Positions 1 to 10,400 of a DNA stretch of 64,000 nt are shown piece after piece (within the stretch, counting starts at the first letter, position 1; every line of letters starts with the position of its first letter). Both the position numbers and the translations under genes were made by a program. This stretch comes from Chromobotia macracanthus (taxonomy: Eukaryota; Chordata; Actinopteri; Cypriniformes; Botiidae): positions 5,202,501 through 5,266,500 of the forward strand of contig JAZGTH010000034.1 of NCBI GenBank assembly GCA_036877525.1. Reading direction: 5' to 3'. Under the pieces are notes generated by a model. It did no database searches and had not been told where the DNA came from. It saw nothing but the letters and a program-made list of their open reading frames with translations.

Positions 1-466
1 ACCATATTGAAGGCACTGTTGTTGTCATGTGACAAGAACACCACCCCACACACAAAACAAAGACAATGAAAATCAGGTGTAAGTACATTTCAATATATAA
101 AAACAATGAAAAACACCAATATTCACGTTCTGTTTCACTTGCATACATATTTATGGTGTAATGAAAATATTTCATTGCCTTTTATTCAACTACATTGGCT
201 GCACCACTTTTTATTGAAAATACTTTCAAGTATATTTATTTTTCTATTGTTTATTTAAAACATACAAAACAAATGCAAACTGCATTTCTAAAAACTTGGT
301 AGTGTTCTACACTAGATTGTTTGTCACTGGTATTATCATGTAATACCATCACCGTATTATGGTGCAGATATTTTTTAAGAAATATCAAGAGTCAGCTGAA
401 TAAACAAAAGAGCAACCCGATACATTTCACAAACAAACACACTCCAGGAAATCTTATTTATTATTA

Positions 467-510
<44 letters not shown>

Positions 511-537
511 GAGAGAGGGAGAGAGATAGAGAGAGAT
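467..537. repeat. Compound (TG)(TA)n(GA)n microsatellite
   Basis: A short TG run passes into about 16 TA units (about 475-506) and then an interrupted GA tract to 537. The small ORFs translated through it (YIYIYI then RERERE) are artefacts of the dinucleotide repeat. Confidence 0.95.
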
Positions 538-2799
538 GAAGACTGCTTTAAATTAAGATATAGTGATCAACTTTGTTACAGCACACACAATACAGCATGC
601 TTTCATTTCAATATCATCAAGACAATCATGCTTCTAATTGAGCTGCAATAAAATCCCTATTCTGATCTTAAATGCTTCATTACAATTTCCCATACAGATT
701 GGTGTCCGTTTTAGCCCTGTTATTTGAATCCCTGTTTTATTTGATGTTGTTATTGCCTGGCATCATTGTTGAAATTAACCCACTATCACATTGGAGCATT
801 TGTGTGCCTTATTTGCGTATTTAATCTAGGACTTTATTTGGGCACCATCAACCAACAGCAGCAGTTAAAAAGATTTTATTCAGGCCTTAATGAGCCATAT
901 GAAAGGTAGGAATTGTCTGTTGATTTTTTACACCTTCCACAATTCTATTGCTCCTACCGCAGAATAATATGCAGAGACAACTCTGTTTTGGCCAAAATAA
1001 ACCAACAGCAACCACTTCAAAAGGCTTAAGTTATCATTAGTGTATAGATAGCCTCAACATACTCATATACACTTTTACATTTGGATTTTCAGGAGTGGTT
1101 ATTGGTCTTTGTTGTGGGTAATTGCCTATTTATTTATTTAATGTCTGCCAACGATGCTGGGGTGTGGTGGCTTGTCTGCCAGGGCATTACTATGCGTTTT
1201 CCAAGCTGTTCAGATTGGCTTTAGTGCATTGCTGTGTGTTTGCTAGGTTATTGTTTGTTTGTTGCTTATATTTAGGGCCGTTTCTATGCCATTGCTACAG
1301 TGTTACATATGTGTCACATATGTATCATATACCAGTACACACACAAACACACACACTTAGCTATGTAAATGGGGACATATTTTAGAATTCTATTGTTTAC
1401 AGTTATAAGAATTTGCTACAGCTTTGCTATTGACAGCAGTGACAGCAGTACTCATTACAGCAGGTGAATGGACTGCAGTAACAAGCCAACATTGATAATA
1501 TTGTCCTTTTATTTAAGCATGTGGTGATGGAGGACTATTGTTAAACTATTGTTTTGTTTCCTAACCAAATTGGTTTTCTTTTATCAAAAGACTGTTGGAT
1601 GATATGCAGTGTATTGTATCCCAGGGGGTCTGGGGCTCCCATAATGCCTTGGGTGAACTGAGCAGGTGCAGCACTGGGAAAACAAAATAGATGACTGGAC
1701 ACCAGAAGAAACATTGTGGTTAGTTTTTTTTTATAGCTCAGGAGACTTAATGGAGTTTCCATGTATCATAGGGCTGCTCTTTCTCCATAGGCTGCAAAAG
1801 GACGTTGGGGAACTGCCTCTGAAAAATGGCGATTCTCTCTTTTAGATCAAAATTACATATATTTCCATTCTCTCACCTATTCATGACTGAGAAGGGAACC
1901 CAAACATTTGGGTATGGTTTTTGGTAATTTAGTAAATTGGTGCTTGCAGAGGGCTTTGAATAAAAAACCTTTGTCCAGCCTCAGCCGATCACAAGTGTTA
2001 TCAATGCTAAAAATATACTTGAGCAAACAGAGCTCTACAGCAGGTTAATCGCCTGATATTAGACCCTGCTCTTGGCGTTTACTGGAGGATCATGGGAGTT
2101 GAGCAGGGATTCACCATAATATATAATAAAATCAACCAAAGCATTTATTTTAACCAATGAGAGAACCCATCTTCAGTCATGTGACTCCACAATCACATGA
2201 CTGAGTGCCTTGTTCTGAGCCAGATGTGAAACCTCCTTTATGTCTTAATATTGCTGTATCATATTTATGCATGAGCATGATGGTTTAAAACTATAGCCTC
2301 ATGGTATAGTACGCTATTTGAGATTAGACTAAATCACAGTGCTTGTGATCAGACAACCTCATCTTTTTGCCCTATGTCTAATTGTTTCACTTGTGACCGC
2401 AGAGACTAGCTGTCTCTTTTTTGTTCCTCATCTTTTTCTCTACTCATTTTTCTGTTGTCCTTTTCACAACTAACAGAGAAAACCTCTGGAATTGTGGGCT
2501 CATCTCAGACATGAATAACAGACACATAAATCCCTGTGGACGGTATACGACATTGACAATGGCTGCCAAACCTGGCTGATGTCACCCGGGTAATGTTGCA
2601 TGCTAAAAAGGTCTTGAATTTTCTCTTATTTTATACTGCCTCTCGCATAACTTTCGTCAAGGTTTCAACACCCTACTCAACTCAAGCATCATGTGTCACT
2701 TTGACCTCCACATGAAAATAACTGCAGATCAGAAGGTCATATTTACAAGGCTGCTAAGTAGTGAGAAGTGCATTTGGAAAAAGTAAAAAAAAACGGATA

Positions 2800-2990
2800 T
2801 ACGTTACTGTGCAAAAATCTTAGACCACCATTAGATGTCAGCCATGGTGTTTAAGCAATGGCATAATGACCATATATCAATATTTCACACTCTTTTTTTT
2901 ATTAGAATACAGTCAGAAAATACAGGAAATTTTAATGCAGTATTAAAAAACAGAAAAACATCAGAAAAAAAATGAATATTCAAACCACAT
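2800..2990. repeat. Degenerate interspersed repeat, possibly a Tc1/mariner-like MITE
   Basis: The segment starts with a TA followed by ctgtgcaaaaatcttagacc and continues into A-rich sequence with poly-A blocks. From memory this opening resembles a nonautonomous Tc1/mariner-like family common in fish. I see no transposase and could not pair a second terminal inverted repeat, so the family assignment is tentative. Confidence 0.3.
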
Positions 2991-3564
2991 TTACAGGCTA
3001 CTCTGCCAGGAACTTTATGTGTCCCTATCAGTGTGTGTGACAGGGAGAGAAAGAGATTAGAGGTAATACATATTGTTGGCTGTCTCACCTTACCATCATT
3101 CAGGGATGTTTGGGGATTATGATTACAGAGTGTCAGAACCTGACTGAATCTCTTGCCCTAGGCTTCGGCACACAAAGACCCACACACACAAACATCTCCC
3201 ACAATCCTCACTGCTCTTACACCATCTCACAGTACAGCTGTCAGCGTAACACTTCTAAGTTGTATGATTAAAACATGATCTGGTGTTGAATGTGAGAATG
3301 CTGGGAAATAAGCAGAATAAACGTGAGGAGTCACGAACATTGTGAAATTATGTTTTTTATAGTGTGATATTATTAGTGATATTTTACATGGGACCTTTTG
3401 TAACTACATGACATTTATTTATATCCTGTAATGTGTAAAATAAATCTATAGGAGGTGGGCCTTTCCTGACCTGAACTGTAACATGTATGTCTTAATATAT
3501 GTAAAAAAAACAAACAAACAAAATATCGATATTTCAAGATAAAAAAATCAAGATACGGGAATGA

Positions 3565-3900
3565 GTAGTGCATTGCTAGACACTATGGGGAAAACTCTTT
3601 TTATCTGATGACTGAAGCCATTACAATAATGCAGTGAAACTGCATTGCCATTGGTTCGTGCAGTGAAGCCATTTGGCTATATAAGCAGGCATTGCGCTAT
3701 AGAATCTCAGGTCAATTCGATTGAAGCAACAACACTGAGCCGTGCAGCATCATGGCACGATAGGTAACACAGTACTTATTCCTGTATCTCAGGGAACCGA
3801 GGTTATGTTGTAACCAAGTCTGTTCCCTTTCAATACTACACTCATACTGTGTCACTAGATGCTATGGGGAACCAATACAATCATGCCATGCCATGAAAGA
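3565..3900 (-). repeat. DIRS terminal repeat region
   Basis: This segment has the GGGAACC...GGTTA / TTGTAACC...GTTCCC arrangement (3790-3835) of fish DIRS termini and two direct copies of a block ending in ctatgggga (about 3569-3593 and 3848-3871). A tatataagcaggc motif at 3678-3690 lies inside it and could be the remnant TATA element of a DIRS promoter; that role is an inference. Confidence 0.55.
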
Positions 3901-4139
3901 GGAACGACTGTCATGAACTAAACTTGAGCCATTAAGGCTCAGAGGGACCAAGTTTAAACAGAGCAAGCCCCGCAGGGGGCAAGAGGGCTAAACTCACCAA
4001 GGTCAGCCCCGCCTAAGATAATCATTCCAGTAATCCTGTACAGCCTCAGCACTTCCAAGAGCGCCTGCTGTAACAGGCACATGTCCTTTAAGCAGATAAG
4101 ATCCGAGCCTGCAATGTTGTTCCAGCCCACAGACTGTCC

Positions 4140-4968
4140 CACAGGCTGCTATAGCTGCCACATAGACCTTAAGCATAGAGGGGAGTGGCTTTTGTCCAAC
4201 AGCTCTTATAAGAAGGACAAAATCATCGATATGTCACAGGAAATAAAATCTTCACAGTGAGTTGTGCACCAGGTGGATAAGACCGACCATTTAAGGGCAT
4301 AGAGGCATCTTGTAGATGGAGCTCTAGCCTGTGATATCGTATTTAGGACACTCTCTGGAAGATCTACTAAGTCCCATCAAGAGCCCAAAGGTGCAGAGCC
4401 CACAACTCAGATTTTCTTAACCGTCTGCAGGAGGAACATCCACTCCTCTGAGGGGATGTCGTCAGAGATAGCATGTCTTCTCTTAGGTTCAATACGCCAG
4501 GCACATGTGCTGCTCTCAAAGATCGCAGGTTGCGATGTACCCACTCCAAGAGGCATTTCATCTCAAAAGGGTGTTTCGAAGTGAGTCCGCCCTGGCAATT
4601 TATATAAGACACCACTGTCCAAGTGGACTAGCACGTGATGTCCCCTTAGGTCCGGTAAGAAGGGCCCAACATACTGCTATTATCTCGAGGCAGTTGATGT
4701 GTAGCCAACCTTCTGTGTCCATCCAGGAGCCAAAGGTCGGATTGCCCTCACACAGAGCACCCCAACCCATCAGTCGTCGAGGTAATTCAGATCCGTCAGA
4801 AAAATCCGTTTCTGTAACACCCATACTGCCACCGGCACCTGGAACAGAGTGGAGTACTTGGGAGTACTTGCCCCCTACAGTTCTTGTCCGGTGGATCAGG
4901 ATGACCTCAAAAAAAGATGAGGAACAGGATACAGCGTCAGCTTGGGCCAGGGTCCTTGGCCCTTGCAA
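4140..4968 (-). pseudogene. DIRS RNase H and start of tyrosine recombinase, broken
   Basis: The frame 4968-4600 contains GWGALCEGNPTFGSW and LHINCLEIIAV, the conserved RNase H core of DIRS polyproteins. The frame 4615-4367 continues with SYINCQGGLTSKHP, HRNLRSLRAAHVPGVLN and LWALHLWALDG. A frameshift lies in the 4600-4615 overlap. Below 4367, another frame encodes ARAPSTRCLYALKWSVLSTW and, after a frame change, LKVYVAA, the N-terminal core-binding region of the DIRS recombinase. The catalytic C-terminal half is missing, so this copy can neither reverse transcribe nor integrate itself. Confidence 0.75.
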
Positions 4969-4999
4969 ATGGGAAGCGTCTGGCCGAGTTGGAACATTG

Positions 5000-5688
5000 T
5001 CACGGCTCAGGCTTTTGTGAAGGCTGAACAGATGGAAGCACTGGCTTTGCTGGCTGCTGCATTAATGTAGGTTTGGGACAACTGGTGGCAGTCGCAGAGC
5101 TGGGGTGTTTAGGCATGAAGTGTTGCTCCAGTCCCAGCTTCTCCACAGCTTTAGAGAGGACGCGGAAAAGCTTGCCATCCATCCCTGCCTTGGCATCGCT
5201 GGGGTCCATAGACAGTAGAGGGGTGGGGTAGATAGACGAGCCTGGTATGTCCTCTGCATCAGATGCTGCTAGGGACATGCTGTCATCTAGCAGCTCATCC
5301 TCGATGGCACCGAAGGAGACCATGCCACTCACAGCAGCCAGGGGACACTGGTCCGGGCGTTCAAAGAGGACTGAAGAGTCACCTCTGCATTGCAACGACA
5401 AGGCACGCAGGGTCTGAGTCGGCGTGAGCTCACTCGCAGTCCCTCTGCCCCGCTGTCCCTCCTTTCCTTGCAGGTCCTTGGGAGGAAGAAAATGGGAGGG
5501 CATGATGTGGCCGAGTCTTTCTCTAAAAAGAAAGCAATTTGAGCGGGCAGAGAGGAGAGACTCATGATCAAGCAGTGTGAACACTCCATCTCGCTCAGAG
5601 AGGCTTCTGCATGGGGCTTACCCAGAAAGGAAATGCACTCTAAACGGCCATCATCCATGTGTAGTGTGGTGTGGCGCACAAGCTGCAA
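5000..5688 (-). pseudogene. DIRS gag-like ORF, frameshifted
   Basis: Two overlapping minus-strand frames (5688-5329 and 5584-5000) together match the layout of fish DIRS gag: a Cys/His-containing N-terminus (KPHAEASLSEMECSHC), then FERPDQCPLAAVSGMVSFG, the acidic SMSLAASDAED box, and AGMDGKLFRVLSKAVEKLGL near the C-terminus. The match needs one frameshift inside the 5330-5580 overlap. Gag would form the element's particle-like assembly in the host cell. This copy has lost the downstream RT that would normally follow it. The family is recognised from remembered fish DIRS proteins, without a database search. Confidence 0.75.
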
Positions 5689-5760
5689 TGACAGCGTGGC
5701 ATTTGCAATAATGGCGCTTGCTCTTTAATGGAAAGATGCTTTTTAGTTTTGTCGGATGGC

Positions 5761-8285
5761 AACTGGGGACCAGCTGCAATCTGCGCAGTGGCGGCTAATT
5801 TGCTTAAAACAATATTTTTGTTTTAATTTAAGTTGTAGTAACTCAGTGAAATTGTCTTGATAATTTGAATGATTTCTGTGGTGTTCAAGTGGAATATTAA
5901 TATTAAAATTATTAAGCACTGAGTCAAGTTTACATTACCTAGTAAATAGATTCCCACTCTAATAAAAATATAACAAGCATGATTAATGTAGCGAATTTAA
6001 AATAAAATAATATGTTTTGCTATAGCTTTTGTAGCAAAACCGCTGCCATTTTGTAGTTCTACAGTCTGTGACACAGTTTGTTTGCTGTGCTGGACAGTGC
6101 TTTAGAATATAGATTCTGTACCATGTTCAACACACAAATGTTCAAGACAAATACAAAAAGATTAACTTGAAATGACTGTTGATAAGTCCTGTTGTTTCCC
6201 ATGTTAAGTCCTAATGCACTTGAACCAATATGGCAAGGGGACTGGGTATCGGTATCGTTACGGTACAGATGTAGTAATAATTACATTTACATATACGATT
6301 ACTATGTTCATATATATTTTATTATTATATTATTATGTTAAGTTAGAGCACCTCTTGAGATTGGGGAGTGAGGTTTACACACTGCAAAGCTTTTCACTCA
6401 CTAGCTGGCCTCCATTACAGTTACAACATACATTTGACTGAAGCATATGCAAAGCATATGCAAACAGCAAAGTAAATATTACCATGACTCCACGTTTGCA
6501 GAATCTATGCCTTGTATCCTCAAACGTTATCCCCAATTCTGTCATTTTCCTTGTCATCATCTTTTTTTGATCTTTTTGCAATAAAATCTGTGCAGTAAAA
6601 TTTGTAACAACTTTCTTTCACTGCTGAAGACTTATTTGCTTGTCTATTTTTTATTAGCCTGGAATTGCCTTGCAAATAGCACTGGAGCCCTCTATTGGTC
6701 AACTTCTTGGTGACAGGTAAGTTTATCTACCAGTAGCGCACAAACGTAAAGAGAGTGAGCGAAACTATACATTACTAACAATATTACTTAATAATAATGT
6801 GCAGTTGGCACCCAGTAAGATAATATTTAATAACAGTCGTAAATTCATTTGTAATAATAATAATAAAAATAGTAGTCATATATAATAATAATAATAATCC
6901 ACCCGTAATGGTACCACTGCTTAGTCCCCTTGCTGAATCGGCTCAAATGCATAAGAACTAGGACTATTATGGGCTACAGGACTTTTCGACAGTCATTTCA
7001 AGATCATCTTCAAAGCAGAATGCTTATTCTTCAGCACTGCCAGCAAACAAACTTTTTATGTCTGTAGAAACAGGCTGTAGAAATGCAAGATGGCGGTGCC
7101 CTCGCTACAAACACTCAAAATTATAAATCATCAATGTACCTCACCCCATTGTGAACGGGGGTGAGGTACAGAAATCCATTTGAACACTGATCTATTATGC
7201 ACTTATTTAATAACTTGTTTTTGTTTATTTTTAACCTAAAAATTTATGATTTAAGATTGCAGCCTTAATAAAGTATAAGGGTCTGACAAGAGCGACTCTG
7301 TCTGTTTGCTGAGGGTCTGGAGCCTCTGTAGGGGCCCAAGTGGATACTTTTTGTGTGTGTTCATGAGGGTGATGAATATTAAGGATCTATTGTAATGAAA
7401 ATCCTGCTATCCTTTGGAGAGTGAGGATTTAAAGCTGTAGCCGTAGGGACCTCCATCTGCTATACTGTCAGCCCTCAAACACGCACACAAACACATTCAG
7501 CCCAGCTTGAATACATGCAAACTCCTGTACATTCAAGCACAAACCTTATTATAGTCAACACACATTTAGACACACTGGGAAATGTTGCATTATGGTGGAG
7601 GGACACTTTGTTTTCAAGCAATGAAGACAAATAAAAACTTGTTTATATTAATCTTAGACCTTAATCTAGACCTAAATCTGATGAGACAAAGGAGAGACCT
7701 GGGGCAAATGGTGAGGACCACTTCAAATTCCCTCACATGTACAGTATGACCAGACCTGTATACACCTAAACACACACGTTTTCTGTTTATTTTGAGTTAT
7801 GTTTGTATCAAGACATATAATTCACACAGAATCTTCCATCCCACCATCAGGGTTGTCTCAACGGAAGAAGCTACCCTGTTATTTAGTGCCACTTTATTGA
7901 CTCCCCCATAACCCATCATCACAAGGCTGAATCAAATAAGGGCCAGTTGTATTTACTTTCTGATCTATCTAATTTCTGCTGCAATGGCCGCGGCCACCTC
8001 ATCTCCTTTAGGCCACCTCATCTCCGCTGCTTAAGCTGCATGGATTTGGAGTCCGACCCTTGGGCAAACACTTTAAGCACAGCTCCAACTAACCGGATTA
8101 ACCATACACATACAGCAGCACAGGTGGAGGCTTCATTACCCAGAGTGTGTTAGATGCAACTTTACAGTTAATGCATCATCAAAAAAGTGCAGAAAAAAAT
8201 GACATTCCAGCAATACATGAAGGAGGATATGGGTGTTAGCTCAAAGATTGGTGCAGCACTAGCTCAAATAGAATACTTATATTGG
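5761..8285. other. AT-rich intergenic DNA, no gene seen
   Basis: No coding similarity was recognised. (AAT)n tracts occur at about 6852-6866 and 6882-6898. The hairpin at 7135-7170 is listed separately. The ORFs here are short and without domains. Confidence 0.55.
7135..7170. other. Perfect 13-bp stem hairpin
   Basis: The arm tgtacctcacccc (7135-7147) is exactly complementary to ggggtgaggtaca (7158-7170), with a 10-base loop. It lies in otherwise plain sequence. There is no T-run after it. It may be a footprint of a palindromic insertion or a chance structure. Confidence 0.7.
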
Positions 8286-8289
8286 GATA

Positions 8290-8560
8290 CACACTGACAG
8301 ATCTCATTTAGGGTGCACTCTAAACCTCGCCCAAGCATGTGTGACCCCCAAAGTCTGGTTCGTTTGACCAGTGTGATTGCTCAAAATGTTGCATCGTTAA
8401 TGACGTCGGTGTGCTCTGGTTTGGAACCTTATGTGCAAATGTGCAGGTCAGCGGGGGAGTGGGGACAATTACGCTTAGGCATGGTACAAGGCAACCATGC
8501 CTAGTTTAAGTACACCCTTAAAGAGGTAGTGCCCCGTGGTAGCAGTTCAGTGTGAAACAT
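8290..8560. repeat. MITE-like repeat with internal hairpin
   Basis: The segment has phrases such as gtctggttcgtttgaccagt that recall a nonautonomous DNA transposon family of fish, judged from memory. It contains a 10-bp stem (8476-8485 with 8494-8503, loop of 8). The sequence from 8494 onward recurs about 854 bases downstream. Confidence 0.35.
8494..8534 (+). repeat. Direct repeat copy 1
   Basis: About 41 bases beginning accatgcctag and ending gtgccc recur at 9348-9388 in the same orientation with one visible mismatch. The flanks beyond the repeat differ, so this is either two copies of one repeat end or a local duplication. Confidence 0.8.
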
Positions 8561-9347
8561 TTAGGCCGTTGGCTGATGCATTATGCAATCAAGGAAACTC
8601 CTTGGGCCTTTAAAGGAGGGTGTTTAGTAAACAAGAAGCTTGAGGTGCTTTGGAAATATTGCTTTTGAAAATCAAATGTCCATGTTTATGAAATGAAGAA
8701 TACCTGTTTTTATATTCAGCGTAACAAACTTCAACAGCTTTTATGACATGAAAAGATATAAATGGTGAAATTTCTGCATTCAAAGGTCCCTGACAAAAAT
8801 TATTGCATTTCAGCTGTTTTTCCATCTTGCAGACTAAAGTGCAGACACCAAGTACAAAATGTTTTCAGAACATTCCAGTTTCAATGCAGTCAAAATATGA
8901 TGCATAGTTTATATATTAAGACTCCATGAATGAAAGTTACAAACTGCAACTTTAAGAAAAGTTTGTAAATGTCTTTCTACAAGCAAATTAAATGAAAATA
9001 CCTACCTGGTAGTAGCCCCAAATGTAACATATTTTATTACAAAAGCAATCACACTAAACTTTAATGTTTGCAAAGTTTTATAGACCTTACCAGATTTAAA
9101 TAAAAAAGGTTTAAAATGGATGTCATAACATTAAAGATGTAGATCTGCAGGAAACACCAGCTAGGACATACATACTGTATACAGTATCTAAACATTTAAA
9201 TTAACTTGTGTATACTCTTCATAAACATGATATTAAACAATATATGTATTAATTATGTTTAAAACTGTCATATTAAGGATATATGGCAAACACAGATATG
9301 GCATTGGTACCATAGATTTGGTAAAGCATTTTTACAGTGTCGTTTGC

Positions 9348-9388
9348 ACCATGCCTAGTGTAAGTACACCCTTAAAGAGGTAGTGCCC
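9348..9388 (+). repeat. Direct repeat copy 2
   Basis: Partner of 8494-8534, near-identical over about 41 bases. Unlike copy 1 it lacks the upstream arm that would complete the hairpin. Nothing in the 0.81 kb between the copies looks coding. Confidence 0.8.
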
Positions 9389-9861
9389 GCTGGTAGTTTG
9401 CACAATGTAGAACTTTGAGATCAACATGGAACTTAGCAGAAGGTTCACAACAGATGATTATTGGCTTATTCACCCCCAGAAGACTGCATCAAACACAGCT
9501 TTCAGAAAACTACCCAGACCTCAGAACCTCCCAGAGCCCTGTTAGGGTGATTCTGGCATGTCTAAAACTAAAGAGCCACATGTTTAGGCTAAACCTGACC
9601 TGCTTTAACCATATTGATCACCAATTACTGCAAATTAACCTTAAATTGCCGTCTGCCACAGGAAGTGTTTAACCAATCTTTTTACAACACCAACATACGG
9701 CAACATAATTAACTGTCACACATTAGCAGGGTTTAATATTGGATTTCTGACATATTGAAAAGCTCATCATCCTGCCAATAATGCAAATAGCTTAAACGCT
9801 ACCCACAAATAATTTGAATTGCTTAGTTCAGAAGCACAGGATGTCCCTCTTTGTCTCTTAA

Positions 9862-10030
9862 TCAGTGTTGGTGAGAAACTAAAAATAACAAGTAAAACTA
9901 CTGATTACTTAACACTTTTAATATGTTTTTGTGACAATATCTCATCCATTTTCAAAATGTGTGCTTTATCCAGTAATAAGCTACTTTTCCAATTACTGGA
10001 GTGCAACAGCCAGGTTCCGTAAATAAAAAA
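9862..10030. repeat. Fragment of a hAT-like nonautonomous element
   Basis: It starts cagtgttggtgag and continues with alternating actga/ttactta/agtaa words, reminiscent of hAT-type MITEs whose ends read CAGTGTTGGGG. No matching second terminus or target duplication was found, so it is a one-ended fragment at best. Confidence 0.35.
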
Positions 10031-10251
10031 GGTATTCATTTTTTCCATAGAGCTCATGGTAGGTCTGTCTAGAAGGTTAATATGTTACTCATTTAAACAC
10101 ATTTCTCTGAGGCAGTTAAGTGATTGCTTTTGCTTCTGTAGAAGTCAAAAGATTCAAAAGATTTGAACTCTATTTGAAAAAAGTTAATTTAATAACGAAA
10201 TTCCAGTTACTAAACTCCTGTAAAGCACTGGAAATGATGATCAAGTTAGTC

Positions 10252-10400
10252 TTTACATTTATATTACATTTAGCAGATGCCTTTATCCAAAGTGGCTTAC
10301 AAGGTGAGAAAAACAATGACACGATAAATCATCAATGGGGCAACTACCAACTATTAACATCAACTATACACAGTTACATTTACCAATATTAAAACTTTTC
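10252..10400 (-). repeat. LINE 3' tail fragment (L2/CR1-like)
   Basis: The stretch acatttagcagatgcctttatccaaagtggcttacaa is the reverse complement of the 3' terminus also seen at 57.5 kb and 61.7 kb (cgctttggataaaag followed by aatgtaaatgta). Only the tail is present; no coding part is attached. Confidence 0.6.

Larger units (their letters stand above)
1..3560. other. Intergenic DNA, no gene seen
   Basis: No reading frame here resembles a known protein; the short ORFs lack domains and have the composition of chance frames. It contains the microsatellite near 0.5 kb, a CA-rich stretch around 1332-1356 and a degenerate repeat near 2.8 kb, listed separately. Around 1930-2130 the sequence is less AT-rich and looks single-copy, but I cannot assign a role. 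Confidence 0.6.
3565..5760 (-). mobile_element. DIRS-type retrotransposon, internally deleted
   Basis: On the minus strand the order is gag (about 5688-5000), RNase H (about 4968-4380), the N-terminal part of the tyrosine recombinase (about 4366-4140) and a terminal-repeat region (about 3900-3565). DIRS elements carry gag, RT-RNase H and a tyrosine recombinase instead of a DDE integrase, and leave no target duplication. The reverse transcriptase fingers and palm, with the YxDD box, are absent: gag ends at about 5000 and RNase H begins within 100 bases. The terminal part has two directly repeated blocks ending in ctatggggaa (near 3585 and 3865) and an inverted motif, cagggaaccgaggtta (3790-3805) facing gttccctttc (3823-3832), as expected of fish DIRS ends. 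The outer boundaries are approximate. Confidence 0.8.

Noticed and set aside
4505..5020. 171-codon plus-strand ORF
   Set aside because: It lies antisense to recognisable DIRS RNase H and gag sequence and has no domain of its own.
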